The position numbers were made by a program, and so were the translations under genes. The notes below the pieces were generated by a model that searched no databases, was not told the DNA's origin, and saw only the letters and a list, made by a program, of their open reading frames with translations. Shown one piece after another: positions 1 to 12,491 of a stretch of DNA of 64,000 nt (within the stretch, counting starts at the first letter, position 1; each line of letters opens with the position of its first letter). The DNA lies in the NCBI RefSeq assembly GCF_030867145.1, contig NC_134454.1:48977830-49041829 (forward strand), in the 5' to 3' direction. This DNA is from Opisthocomus hoazin (lineage: Eukaryota > Chordata > Aves > Opisthocomiformes > Opisthocomidae).

Positions 1-3000
1 CTTGGGCCAACTGTAGTGTTCACACAATTCTAGCAGGAACATACGTAAACACATTTTTAAAATATTGCTTGTTATGTACCTTTAAGGGGGGTGTTGTAAC
101 TTTAATATTTCACTGTTGTAGTAAGTTAATTACTAACTTGGCCTTGGATTCTGGTAGTTGTAGAAGTGTACATCTGACTGTACTTGGTTACATACAGTCC
201 CCTGTGGTGTTACTAAATGCTTGCTTAATAGTGTCATTTTAAATGCTTACAAATAACCTTTTCCCAACGTGATTATGGGCCTAGAAAAACAAGTATTATT
301 AGATAGATTCAAAGTGTTACTTTTAATCTGTCTTCCTTCCTCCCCTCAGCATTAGGAGTAAACCAACATGTTGCCTCTCTGCATTTATTAACCCTTGGCA
401 GGAGGGGGCGTTAGACCTGCTTCTGTGCTACACCGGTGTTTCTTGCTTTGACTTGGGGTTGTATGGATGAAGGTTTCGCATGTTATGAATCAAGTATGAT
501 TTGCCCAGTGGAACAATGAAGAGAGAGTATTATTGTGTAAAGGAAAATGTTGTAAAAAGATGACAGAAGTCAAATGCCTTCTTTTAACTGCACACATTGT
601 AAATCACTCTTTTTAAACAGTTGGATGTTACACTGTAGAAGACAGTGATCAAATCAGTTGTGCATGTGCAATGCATAAGAACAAAAGTTTGTTAACTTAG
701 AAGGCACAAAAGTAATTGTTTTTTCTCATGCCCAGGTCTTGAAATTTTATCTTAGCTTTTTTTTTTTGTCTTTTGAGCAAGCTTGGTGTTTTCCATACAG
801 GAGTCAGCAGCAGTTGCGTGAGCTCACTGGTACTGCGTGCAGGAGGAGTACACGCTCCTCCACAGCTGACTTACCTTGGTGCACACTGTGCCCAGCGCCG
901 TCTGCTTGCGGTGGTGCTTCTTCATCAAAGACTGGCCGGCAGCACTGACCCTTCTCTCCTGCAGCAATCAGAGAGAAACGGAAGCCTCTGGAACGATCTT
1001 TTGAAGAAATTTTTGTATTCATGCGTTTTGATTCCTAGGAGCTTTGTTTGTTACATGGTAGAATTTCCAAAGAAGCAGCTACCCGTAAAAAGTCTGGTAA
1101 TTAGTTCATGAGTGACACGTGCAAGAGTGTGAGTGCCCAAGTGATCTTTCCTGGCAGGGATGAAAGGCGCTGATGGTACCTGCTCCTGGGGGATAGGAGT
1201 GCTGTGTTTCTCGCGGTGGGAGCAGCAAATCCGTCAGCCCGGGAGGGGAGAGGCTGTGCGTGCACGCTCCCGGGCATGCAGACTGTGCCTGTGGGGGCCA
1301 GGTATGCGGGTTAGCACGGACACGTGAAGCACTCGCACAAACACTTCCGGTAGCCTCGTCCCGCGCCCCGAGGGGGAAGGTCTGCTAGTGCAGAACGTGC
1401 TTGTGCACGTACATACTGGTTGGCACCCGTCCCTGCGCCTCCTGCCCCGGCCTGACCCCAGCTGCTGCTCTCACCCCTGCACACACACATGCACACGCTG
1501 AGCAGAGAGTCCCTCCCCCGGGAAAAAGTTAAAAAGGGATTTAATAAGAAATGGGACAGACTGTGCTGATCAGGTGCAGGACAAGGCTGGACGAGCGCGC
1601 TGACCAGCAACGTGTTTTCATGACTGACTGGTTATCCTCTCATCTCTCTCTTTTCTCATGCTTATTCTAACAGAGATCCATCCCTTTCCCTGCCTTGGGT
1701 CCCGTCATGAGTCTTATGCAATCCTGGTGTGTTCTACCCATGCATCCCATAATGTATTCCCCACCCTGGGAAGGGAACTCTTTGGTCCTGTTCACTAATC
1801 TTCATGGGTTCCACGCCTGGACATGGCGGTTGAAGCTGACCTGAGACAGCCATGGGGCTGTGGGGTGGTCTGGACAGGGTGTCCCTTCTTCTGAGACCGT
1901 AATTTAGTCTCACCGCTGCCCTTGTGCGGCTTTGGACTCACGGAGGTGGCCGTGGGTGGGCTGATGGCTGCTGTGATGGGCCTGGGAGCAGCTGGGGAGG
2001 ATATTACTTGGGCTCCTCTTTGTGTATCCAGGCAGGCTTTTTATCACAGAAACTAACTCTTGTTTAACTTCATGAGAGAGAAAACACTCCACAGAGACTG
2101 AATTTAAGAGCACCGGTTTTGCGCTTTTGAAGTATGTCATGTTGATGAGATGGAGTGGAGAAACCAGGGCTGCTGTTGTGCTTCAGCAGTTGTTGTACAC
2201 ATGGGTACTCAAATCTCCAGAAATCCCCTGTACAAGAAGGGAATTCCTTCATGGTTGATAAAGTAAAAATGGTGAGGCTTTGTCACAGATGTGAAATGAA
2301 CTTTATTTTCATATGCAGTGTGAGATGAAAGAGCATTTGTGAAAGGTTTCTCTGTCTCTATACTGCATCTTTCTCAAGCTTGCAAACTGAGGTGCAGGCA
2401 ATTCTGATTTCCTTTTATTTCCTGAAAATTAGTGAATGTGTGCATAACTCAAATCTATGTTGTTTTATTGTCTCTGATGTTCACTGCTTATTTTGATGAC
2501 TTTTCCATACATTAGCAAAATCAGACCTTAGACTGATGCCTAGTCAAGCAGAAACGGTAATAAAGGGACTTAATTTGTCATTTCATAAAAGTAATTAATT
2601 TGCCAGTTCATAGCATATCCCTGTACCGCTCCTTTTTCTTTCTGGATGTGAGCTACAGATCAGACTTTTTGCTTTTAAAAAGTGGGGATGGAGAAGAGTG
2701 AAAGTGCAATAAAAACAAGTGGCTTGTTGTCATAGAGGGCATGTGCCCGGAGAATTCCTCCGGATTAGGTCATAGCTTATTTGTAGCTTGAGAATCTGGA
2801 ACATGCCTGTCTGAACCAGCTGCTGTTACACTGGGGGTGTTAGCACTCTGCCAGAGCCAGGCTCAGAAATTCATCCCCCTTCTGCCTCAGTGAGGCGGAA
2901 GTAAAACGTGCAGTGTGTTGGCTGTGGTGTGGTACAAAGGATGCTGGGAGAGGTTTTGCATGCAGAAAGATGTGTTTGTAGGGTCTGTAGCTGATGGCAT

Positions 3001-4268
3001 ACGTTGAATTCAAAGTTACCTTAGAGTGGAAAAAACAAAGGAGAGAGAGAAAGGAAAAAGGGGTTAAAAAACCCCAAGAAACTCCATTGCTGCTGGGGCC
3101 AGCAGGGCAGAGAAGCAGTGCAGTCCCCAGCCAAGCCTCTTTCAGGGGCCTGCTCTCCAGTGCAGTGGGTCCTGACAACAGCGATGACTTTTCACCACTT
3201 TTTCCCCTAGCGTGGCATGCTTCTGATCAGGATCCACTCACACCCACTACTGCTTGTTCCTGTTCACGGTGGGACCAAAGCATAATGGGGTTTGTGTGGT
3301 GACTGGTTTCTAAGCCTTCTGCATGTGTGTTACAGGGTAATGCTTATCTGCCTTGCTATTCGCTAGGTCTTGTTTTTCCTCTGATGACAACCCAAAGTTA
3401 CAAAGCAGGTTATGAAGTGAGTGGGGTAGAAAGGGTGTTCTTGCCCTGGTGGCAGCAGTCACTTTCCATGAGAAACCCAGCCTGACAGCACTCCTGCGAT
3501 TTGCACAGCATCCTCAGCAAAGCCACGAAAGGGGAAAACACTGCCCTGGCAGCTTCAGGAAGAACCTCTCTTACCTAGAGGTTATGGAGCTGTGTGGGAA
3601 AGGCAGGCTACAGAACTGCAAATGGAAGACTCCTGGTGTCATGAAAGTAAAGGCACTAATGGCACTGTGTAACTATTAAAAGTCTACAAAAGATGTACAA
3701 CACTTGCATCTTTAGGAAATACTCCTTCTGGAACTTCCAATAGCTGATGGACTCCATTCCTGTAACATATGTTTTGTTACATCTTGCAGCACTGCAGTTT
3801 GGTGAAATACTGAGAAAGGGTGTTCAGTTTGCTGGCAGTAGCTTGCACCTGGTTTTTATGTCAACGAGTACCTTGCCGTTTCCTCTCCCTAGCTAAAATC
3901 GAAGTGCGCATTTCTGTTACCATACTAGAAATGCTTCAGGGATCAAAATTTATTTTGACTTAACTGAAATTAACTGCTTAGCAGAAGACAAGAAAATTAA
4001 TGTAGCTTGTTGAGCTGGTCTAACAAAAGCAGTTTAAAGTAATTTCTTCCAGTAGAACTTGGACTGCCTGCACCATGAGTTTGTCCTTAGGATTTAGGTT
4101 AACACCCCACTTTTTCCTGCTGACTTCTCACGTGTAAGCACAGGGAATAGAACTAAGAAAATATTAAAATAAAAAAATAAAGCAAGGAATAAATAATTTT
4201 ACAAAAGAACATTTTAGAAGAGTGTGGATGGAAATTAACAGCTGCTTCCTTGTTCATGTTTTCTCCAG
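1..4268 (+). other. GOLM1: GOLM1 intron (left edge of window)
   Basis: I see no GOLM1 exon here. The N-terminal part of the protein (cytoplasmic tail, signal anchor and most of the coiled coil) must be encoded further left or was missed. A moderately GC-rich stretch lies at about 1180-1620. It has several CpGs and a short CA-type repeat near 1480, but no splice-supported coding segment. Open frames at 739-1111 and 2840-3302 have no recognisable protein and no convincing splice sites. Intron status is inferred from the acceptor at 4267-4268. Confidence 0.6.
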
Positions 4269-4407
4269 GTCACAGTGCATCAACCAGATGAAAGAATTAA
4301 AAGAACAATGTGAAGAAAGGATAGGTGAGCTTACGAAAAGGGGTAGTGCTGTACCACAAATTAAAGAAAACAAAGACTTCTCAGAAGATTCAAAAAAAAA
4401 TAGTGAG
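4269..4407 (+). CDS. GOLM1: GOLM1 exon, end of coiled coil
   Basis: The acceptor is a pyrimidine-rich stretch ending CCAG at 4268, and the donor is GAG|GTATGG after 4407. The first base completes a split codon and is followed by 46 codons. The first 18 residues match the human GOLM1 coiled-coil end closely; the last 25 are divergent and charged. The exon ends in phase 0. Confidence 0.93.
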
Positions 4408-7400
4408 GTATGGTTTGTGTAATTTCCTAAAAATCTTTTTGTAATTCTTGCGGGGTTTTCCACCTTTCTGCTGTCTCCAACTTACATTAGCCAATGTCAT
4501 TGCATTTTGCACTGCGTTCCTTCACAGTTGTTGAATGTTTTTGATCTGTGGGAAATTGAATGATTCCAAGGACAGAAGAGGCTGAGGTCCTGCAGGAGGC
4601 TCCAAATCACTGTGTCAGGCAATCATGGAGACAGGCAGAATGTGAGAGGTGGTGCTGGCAGTGGTGTGGAGCCTGTTGAAGAATATTTACACTGCTGAGC
4701 TTGGGTTCACAACTCCTTTTTACTTTCTTAAAGGACTTAGTTGCTTTGTGTGTTGAAGATGTGTGTTGAGGATAAACTGTGAATCACTTCAGGGTAGCGG
4801 CAAGCCTTGAATATGATATTGTAGTCCAAGGGTCTTAGAGGTCCACCAGCTATGAATTCTCACAGAAATCCTAATTTCAGTCTTTTACAGTGGGAATGAA
4901 GGGAAGATAAATGTCTGAGCTGTTTGGTTTTGGATATTCCGAGTCAAAGAACCGTAAATGGCATTGCTGTACGTGACATGAGAAGGCTCATTAGGATAGG
5001 GCAGGCTTGCTGTGTGGGCTGGCTGCGTGCCAGCTGACTGTCTTCCTGGAGTACAGAGGGCGGGAAGAAATCCTGAGAAGATGAAATTTCAGATCATCCT
5101 GTTGTCTTGGCATGTGAATTATTGGTGCTTCTTCAGCAAAGCAGGGTTTGGTCAGGGATAGGACTTGCTTGGTTAAGCTTGATACAGATGACCCTGGAAA
5201 GGTACAGTGAAACTCCTGGGCCAGAAGGCAACTAATGTATTTCTGTGTACCGAAGCAGTCCTTTCTTCCGGACTAGGAGCACCAGTTACAGAAGTTATGT
5301 TTTACGCATGTGATTGCAAGGGGGCCTTTGCCACACAGCTGGGCAGCCAGCTTGCATTGTAGAGGCAGTGGGGGTTTGGTGGTATGCACCCTTTCCTCTT
5401 TTGCTAGGAAAAGGCTATGAGGAGAAGCAATTTGATGGCTTTAGAAGTGGAAGGGGTAAAGCAATGATGATTGAAGCTGGGTTTTGCAAATAGGTGGAAA
5501 TGGGTGGGAGAAAATGGCTGAAACATCTGCCCAGAGACCCCTAGGTGCTGAGGTAATGGTTCCAGTCTGTGTCCAGTCCTGTATGCAAAATGGTGGAAGA
5601 GAGAACTGCTTAAGTTTGTGTGTGACCTGTTACCCTGGGAGCCTGGATTGTGTAAGAGCTGCAAGATGAATGAAGCGTTAGAGGAAGGAGATGCTAGCCA
5701 GTTATCCCTTTTTTTAAAAAAAGGTGAAAGCTCGTTTGTCAGTATTTTTTATCAACAGTGTCAAATATGTAAATGAAAAGGAGTAATAGGAATAGTAAAT
5801 ATATAGTAATAACTAAATAAAAAGCCTGTCATTTGGAGGTGACGTGTTTGTCAAACTAATGTACCTTGTTTAATGTCAAGATGTAAAATACTATTTAGAA
5901 AGTTGATGTGGGGAAGATCATACCAGAGAGTCGGTCAACTTAATTTCTAGTGTTGCTTTGCAGCAGATTTTCATTTACGTTACTTGTACCAGATGCTTTT
6001 TGTTTGTTTGTTTGTCTGGGGGGGGGGGTTCCATTTCCAGTTTGGAAGGGAAATCATCCCAGAAGGAACCTGAGGAGTTTGCTGAAGACCCTCTGCAGGA
6101 CAGTTTCAGTCTCCCGGAACAAGGCGCATAGCTGGAGGCAGCCTTTACTTAAAGTAGGCAGTAGGTTAGACAGGGCAGGTTATCTGTTCTCTTTTTAATT
6201 TATAGATGGGATGATGCCAGATGAGATAACCACGAGTATGGCTACAGCCTAAATATTTGTCTGCTTGTGTTCCCCTGGTGGATGTGTTTCTTATGTCAAG
6301 CTGCCACCTTCTCAGTTGTTTGTTTGCCCAAGGATTGCAAGTTTTTGCTTGTACAAAAGCTGAGTTATTTATCATTAGTGCAAGGTGATCCAGAGGAAGT
6401 CTGTGTACCTTTTTAGCCAGTGTTTTTAGCTGGAGTAATTCCTGTTTGTAAGATGTACATGCTTAGGTAATGGAAAGGTCAAAGTTAAAATAAAACAGAG
6501 AAACAAAATGGGGCATTGGTTAGTTAATAAATATACAGCTTTTCTTACAGCTCTGTATTTTATGGAACAATGTATACTTCTCAGCTGAGGAATCTACAAC
6601 AGGTTCCAATTATTACCTTTTTATCCAACCACTTCCATGTAAAAAAATTTCAGCATGTACCCTTTTAATTTATTTGACACCATCATTAAAAATTACTGAG
6701 CTAGAACTTTAAGGGCTTTTGAATGTTTAGTTAAGAGGTAATTTCTTTCTATTACATGCAGACTCAGTATTTTTACAGAAGAATTCATGCCCATCATAAA
6801 GTAAAAAATGGTCTTGTGTTCAATTTCTGATGATGTCTACTGTAGAGAATAACCTCAAGAGGCTGAATTATTTTATATAAAACAGAAGCATCTTTAAATA
6901 CAGCATTTTTGTTTGGACGACTGGAGAAAGATAGAGTTCTTCTCAATACCCTTACTGCAATAATCAAATATTCTGTAGTAGTACTTGCTTTTCAAGCCTT
7001 CAGGAGAGTTAATGCTAGATTATTTGTTGTTGATGTTTGGCTTCATGGTGTTGACCCAGCAAGGTCTTTGTTCTGCCTGGATTTGAGCTTCAACATTTTC
7101 GAAACAGCAAAATAATCATATCCTACAAATCCTCTATGAATTTGGCTTTGTGGTTATCTGACCACTTCTTTCTGCAGACACTTTTCCAGATGACTGAGTG
7201 AAAACTTGACAACGTAGTGTTTTACTGACCTGCTTAGACAGTCTTATTAACAATTGTAACAGAAAACTTCCTGTTGACTGTATGACTTTCCGTACCATAA
7301 CGTTTCTTATTCATTTGTATAGTAGCAGGTGTAAAAAGGCTTATGTCTCTAAATGCCTGTATGCTTGTTCTTTCTCTGCATCTTCTAATTTTTCTGAACA

Positions 7401-10400
7401 AAACAAAAACCCAACAAAAAATCCCCATAGAACAAAGAGTTTCATAAGTCTGGGGTTTTTGTGCCGAAGCTGGTATAGCGTAGCACGGTCTTCGGGCACA
7501 TTTCATGTCCAGTGTTTGTGTGAACTGAATTGACATAGCTCTCAGCCAGTTAAATGCTAATATGAGTGAAAGTCGTACACAGAATTTTAATTGCTGAATA
7601 GGAAGATCTTCAAGGTGGTGTACACCTTAGCCATTAATCTTTAAGCAGGTCAGATGCTGCAAGCAGTCTGGTACCAGTATTTAATACATTCTTAAGGAAG
7701 CTTCATCACGTTAAAGGGATACTGTTGTCTAGTTGGTTGATTTATGTTTTCTTCTCCTAATCCTGCATTCAATATAGTTTTAGACCAGTTTAGTACAGGC
7801 TCGCTCAGTTGAAGACTTATTATGCCCAAACTCAGTTTACTGGTCCCTGTAGATTACTAACAGTAGCTAATGCTATCTGTTTTTTTCACTCTGCTGACCT
7901 TGAACACAGTAGCAGGGTAGCAGTGGAGAATGTGTGGTGTTACACTTCTGTGACCCTCAGAGAATAGCAAGTTGTTCTTCTAAACAAGAACAGTAACCTC
8001 ACGGTTAGCTGCAATTAGATTAATGAAGGTGTGTGAAATTCTCCCAGTGTGTTGTGCTGTTAGGTAGAAACATCACTGCACATTCAAGATTGTGTGGCAC
8101 TTCAATCACCAATAAAAATTTCAATCCAAATATTTCTGAGTATGTTAGAATTTTTTCCCCCCTGCTGAATTCTTACCTAACTTCACTTCCCTTTCCAAAT
8201 CCAGTCATCGTATAGACCAGTGCTTAACTGTATACATTCACTTTATAGATCAATAGTCAACTGCCAGCCTTGAAGCAAACTGAGGTCAAGCAGGCTGACT
8301 TGGAACAGCAGAAACCCAATGAAGATATACCTAAAGCAGTACCTACAGTAAAAAAGGTAGACCCACTGCAGGCTGAAGGTGAGATGGAAATCAGTGTCTT
8401 ACTAGGAGCTGGTTAAGAACGTGTGTAATTTAACTGAACATTTAGAAAACATTTTTGTGCACAAGATCAAGATGAAAAAAATTACACTGGTAGACTGAAC
8501 TTTAATCAATTTTCCAGAAGTGGAGAGGTATAATATCCGTTCAAGCATTTTTATTAGTAACACTTCTACTGGTTCAGTTTTGTTGTAATTGACATACTGC
8601 ACATGAAGGAAAATACAAATATTTACAATTTTGGAGTCATTTCCTCATTTAATGTGGAGAAAATACCCTGCTTTTGGAAGCAATGATTTACAAGTATATT
8701 TAAAATTTGCTTTTTTAGTAAGTTTGATACATCTAGCCTGCTACCTCACCCCTCCCCATATGGAACAGCTGCAAGTTAGGCTTTAAATGAACTCACATCC
8801 ATGTTTCCCAGGTGTTGTCACTGAGCAAAATGCAGGTAAGGGAAGTGACATGCAGGGGATCCGATTAGTTAAACTAATGGTTGGTTTTGACACTAAACTC
8901 TCAGAAACTATTCATTCGAATGGTTGTATCCTTGTGCGTCAGTCTCACGTAATACTGCGTGTGATAGAAATTCAATTTCCTATTGAATTCTTCTTACATG
9001 CTATCTTAAATTACAATCTTGGGAGTATGCAGCTCTCATTTTAGAGAGCTAGCAATTGAAGACAACATAGTAGACAATATAGTTTATTCAGGCAAATTTT
9101 ATCACAATTTTTTTAGTGAAAAATACAGATACACAGGAAAAAAAACATGGTAGTGTTGGCTAAAAGTAATAGCCCTCCTGCACTTCCTCTTCATATTTAA
9201 AAATAAGAACAGCCTGGATGTACTTGCAGTTCTGCTCACGCGACTCTTTTGTCTTGAGCTACTCTTGAAAACCGAGTCAGTTCTATTGTTAGTAATGAAA
9301 CGTAACACACAAAACCTGATGCTTATATAGCACACTGCAATATTTATTTAAACTGCTCTGTTTCACCTGCCCAATTTATTCACTGCACATACCAAAATTT
9401 TAAGTAGGTAGAAGCGTGAATCTGTTGACAGTGAATAATGTCATCTTTTAGCTGTTCCCAACAGGAGAAATATGGGTTGTCTTCCTTGTGTTTCTCTTAG
9501 GAGCTGATGTGGTTGGAAAATATTATTTTAGAGGAAAACTAAGAATTGAATGAGAAACATAAAACAGCATTTATTAAAGGATTTTAACTTGTGCCGTGAC
9601 TGAAAGGCACTAGGTTTTTTACTCAGAATAATTGTTATTGTTTACAGAAAGAATAAACGGCCTAGCTGACATGAGTAAACAGGATCCGAAGGCAGAAGAG
9701 GAGCAGCTTTCTACTCAACTGAAAAACCCACAGGATTCACTCGAGGCTGCTGTGGGTCATGAGGAAGTGCTGCCAGAGTCAGAGAAGGAGCCGAATGCAC
9801 CTGAAGATGAAAAACATATAGCTGGGCAAGATGCGTTACAGCCGGCAGCAGAGCAGGCTGCCAGTGAGGAAATTGAGAGGGAGCAGCTCCTAAATTACGA
9901 CGCTAAGCAGGATGACTTGCCCCCTAGAAAGGCTGGTTGGTAACATGTCGTGTGTAAGAACAGTAAAGACATGAAAGCGTGGAGTAGGGCATGATTTCTG
10001 CAACAGTGGTGGCAGGTGGCTGGACTTAGCATAAGGTTCCATAAAGGTTAGTGTGAGGTATAAAAGGTTAGTCAGTCCCCAGCAGTCTTCTACAGTCCAT
10101 GCGTAAAGATGGAGGCTTCTGCTTGTGCATTGTGGAGCTACCAGGCTGGGTTCTTCTGCATCACCATAGCAGCCTTCCTGTCTCTCTCTCCGTTGGCCGT
10201 ACAAGGATTTTGGGGAAACTAGCCCCAAAACTTTATGGTATTGAGGCTTTATAAGAATGTGATGTGTTTGAAAAGGATGAGACGTTAACCATCCAAAGCA
10301 CTCGTGAGTAGAGAGATACTACGTGTTTATGTTTTACAGATAACAAGCTAGCATGAATGAAACTCAACCTGAGACTTCAGGTATCGAAAGTTTGTTATTG

Positions 10401-12491
10401 TGAGTTACTGTTATTGTTTGTTATTGTTATGTTGCAATGGTGCCAGTTTCTGGCATCTACCGCACGTGACCCTGAACCACGTGTCTCCACAGCAGAGTAT
10501 TGATGTCGTGCGTAAACCTGACCAGAATCTAGACTTCCCTCTCTCTGTCCTGAGCAACTTCATCTTGGGTGGACCCAGTCACCCAGACAGAGTAATCAAG
10601 AGGAAGCCTTAAGGCAGTCAGAGCAGGAATTGATGTCCACAAAAAATGCTGTTCATGCTTTTCTAGTAAAGGCATTCATAGAATCGTGAGTAATGATGTT
10701 AACACTGTTGGTAGCATGGCAGGGATAAATAATCTCAGTTGCACTGCAAAGGTAGGATTTTACCCACTGCTCCAATAAGATGCTGGCCAGAGCAGGCTGT
10801 CCCCCAGAGAGATGTGAACACGTAAGTTACCTAAACTGCGTCCATTTTAATGGAAATAAATAGCAGAGAGATTAGGTAAAAAAATCATCTAACAATTAGC
10901 GCAAGGAAAAACCCTGCCATGGAGCATTTGAAAGGTCACAGTTTCTGTGAACTAGAAAGACCAGCAGGATGTTCTTCAGGCTTGACTGTTCAACAAAAAC
11001 ACCGTGCCTTACTGCGTAGGCTTCTTGTAGCCAAAGGAACATAAGGTAGAAGATTCCTTCTACATTCTCTGAGCATCCTCTCTCTTTCAATAAAAGCTTC
11101 TTTTGAAAGTTTGAGACCTTTAGGTCTGTAGCTGTAAAAATCTATTTGATGTGGTGGTCTGAACATGGACAACATAAGCCTAAAAATTTTCGAGACTGTT
11201 TCTAAGCCAGTTACTAATTAAAGGGCTTGGCTTGAGAACATTCTGAGCCAGACTCCAATATCTCTTAACTAGGGTATGCTTATACCTCTATGTTGTTACG
11301 GTTTTTATTTTTCTGGCTGGTTTACTGAAAAATAAGGGTAGTAGCTTGGCAATCAGAAATAATGTTTCCATTTACCTCTGAGCTCTCCCTATAAAGAAAT
11401 CTTAAGATCGTCAGTAAAAGTTGCTTGAGATGAATTAATGACTGGGTGAAGAAAATCCCTTCTAGAAAACTGTTTTTGTGTCAAGTTAGCACATCATAAA
11501 ATACCAGGCATTTCTTATGCTATATTCACAGCTTTCTGCTTGGTGGACAAACTAAACCAAGAATGGGAGAAGCTGAGATACATTTTAGCAGTGGTAGCAA
11601 TACATTTAAAAGCAATGCCACAGCCATGTTTTCAGCGTGGGCTTCAGGTTTTACTCTTCCTTAGGCTGTCCTTTAATGTATTCTGAAATTAACATTTTTC
11701 CTTTCTGTCCATCTGACTGCTGACTGAATTTTACTACGCTTTCCAAATCTGAAAGGATTCTTTTATCTAATTCTTTAGACAAGATTTACAGCAAAAGCTG
11801 CTCTGAAGTTTTAACAGTTCAAGAGGAAAAATAATATGAAAACCTACTCTAAACAGCAATTCGTTCATCAGAAAACGAAGGTCGGATTCGGTGGAAGACT
11901 CTTACCAGTACATGTTTCTTGTGCAGATGACCTTATGGTATAGGAAAAAAAAAAAATTTTTTAATGTTTTTCCAGACAAACAGGAACATGAAGCACTGAA
12001 CCAGGATAAGGATGTTGATTACAATTTAGAGGAGAATGAAGCTGAATCAGAAACCGACAAGCAAGCAGCACTTGCAGGCATTGACAATGGTAAAAAAGAG
12101 AAAGAAAAGTTTTAACCTGAGTACCACATGCTGAAAATTTTAAGACGTTATTTTGAATGGTATCCTGTAGCAGATACAGCCAGCTGATTTGTTTGTTCTT
12201 TGAGCTTTCCTTCATGTTGATGGTGTGACCTATTTTCTGTGTATCAGCACTGAAGCTACTGTTTAACCTGTGGTGGGGAGGGGCAGTATCTGTAGCTTTA
12301 CCATACTTCATAGTCATTAACAGTCCTTTCAGAATTTCTCCTGCTGTGTTCTAGATTGATTACTAGATGAAGCACTATCACTTCTGCCTCTTAAAGAGAT
12401 TTCTGTACCTCTTTTTTCCTAATTAGTTCAAAACCCCGAAGATATGAAGAACCACTTACCTGAGCAAGGTGAAGAACAACAGAGGTTGTGA
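4269..12491 (+). CDS. GOLM1: GOLM1 (Golgi membrane protein 1 / GP73), C-terminal coding exons
   Basis: GOLM1 is a type II Golgi membrane glycoprotein with a luminal coiled coil and a long acidic tail. It cycles to endosomes and can be shed by proprotein cleavage. Six exons are read: 4269-4407, 8249-8378, 8812-8835, 9648-9935, 11976-12089 and 12427-12491 (coding part). They encode about 252 residues, against roughly 244 for the corresponding part of the human protein. Two blocks identify it: the coiled-coil end SQCINQMKELKEQCEERI in the first exon, and DYNLEENEAESETDKQAALA in the fifth. Both are near-identical to mammalian GOLM1. The stretch between is Glu/Gln-rich and fast evolving. Phases agree: exon 1 ends in phase 0, later junctions are phase 1. 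The N terminus is not in the window. The end of the fourth exon is uncertain because its donor is weak. The gene converges on NAA35. Confidence 0.9.
4408..8248 (+). other. GOLM1: GOLM1 intron
   Basis: AT-rich intron with an 11-G run after (TTTG)n at about 6000-6028. No exon, RNA gene or transposon end was recognised. Confidence 0.75.
6018..6028. repeat. Poly-G tract (11 G)
   Basis: An 11-G run following (TTTG)n, in a GOLM1 intron. Confidence 0.9.
8249..8378 (+). CDS. GOLM1: GOLM1 exon, Gln/Lys/Glu-rich luminal stalk
   Basis: The acceptor is TTTATAG at 8248 and the donor GAAG|GTGAGA after 8378. It is 43 codons plus one base, rich in Gln, Lys, Glu and Pro, as in the poorly conserved luminal stalk of GOLM1. 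It was assigned by frame continuity with neighbouring exons and composition rather than strong residue identity. Confidence 0.8.
8812..8835 (+). CDS. GOLM1: GOLM1 24-nt microexon (candidate)
   Basis: A good acceptor (TTTCCCAG ending 8811) and a good donor (GCAG|GTAAGG) flank 24 bases, which is in frame as phase 1 to phase 1. The added residues are about GVVTEQNA. Skipping it would leave the frame intact, so it could be an optional cassette. Support is splice sites and phase only. Confidence 0.6.
9648..9935 (+). CDS. GOLM1: GOLM1 exon, acidic luminal tail
   Basis: The acceptor is TTTACAG at 9647. The open frame is strongly acidic, with many Glu, Asp, Gln and Ala, like the human tail in character but not residue by residue. 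The end is not certain. A donor at 9935/9936 (CTG|GTTGGT) gives the phase 1 needed to join the next exon. A better-looking GTAACA two codons later would create an immediate stop when spliced to the next acceptor. Confidence 0.75.
9936..11975 (+). other. GOLM1: GOLM1 intron
   Basis: It holds the exon-like segment at 10340-10380 and otherwise no coding or repeat element that I can support. The minus-strand frames at 10896-11175 have no recognisable product. Confidence 0.65.
10340..10380 (+). other. Exon-like segment with stops in all frames
   Basis: Forty-one bases lie between a TTTTACAG acceptor and a CAG|GTATCG donor inside the GOLM1 intron that follows the acidic exon. Every reading frame contains a stop (TAG, TAA or TGA). 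If included, it would end the protein before the conserved C-terminal block. It may be a decoy or a poison exon; there is no expression evidence. Confidence 0.3.
11976..12089 (+). CDS. GOLM1: GOLM1 exon, conserved C-terminal acidic block
   Basis: The acceptor is TTTTCCAG at 11975 and the donor AATG|GTAAAA after 12089. It starts in phase 1 and ends in phase 1. It contains DYNLEENEAESETDKQAALA, the most conserved segment of the GOLM1 tail and the best single identifier of the gene in this window. Confidence 0.93.
12427..12491 (+). CDS. GOLM1: GOLM1 last coding exon
   Basis: The acceptor is CTAATTAG at 12426. The split Val codon joins the previous exon. The frame runs 21 more codons to TGA at 12489-12491. 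The ending is charged and hydrophilic (about VQNPEDMKNHLPEQGEEQ then QRL) and differs from the mammalian C terminus, which I recall as also ending hydrophilic at a similar length. Confidence 0.88.

Noticed and set aside
739-1111. Plus-strand frames as missing GOLM1 upstream exons
   Set aside because: The translations do not resemble the GOLM1 coiled coil (no match to the segment expected before SQCINQ) and lack good splice sites.
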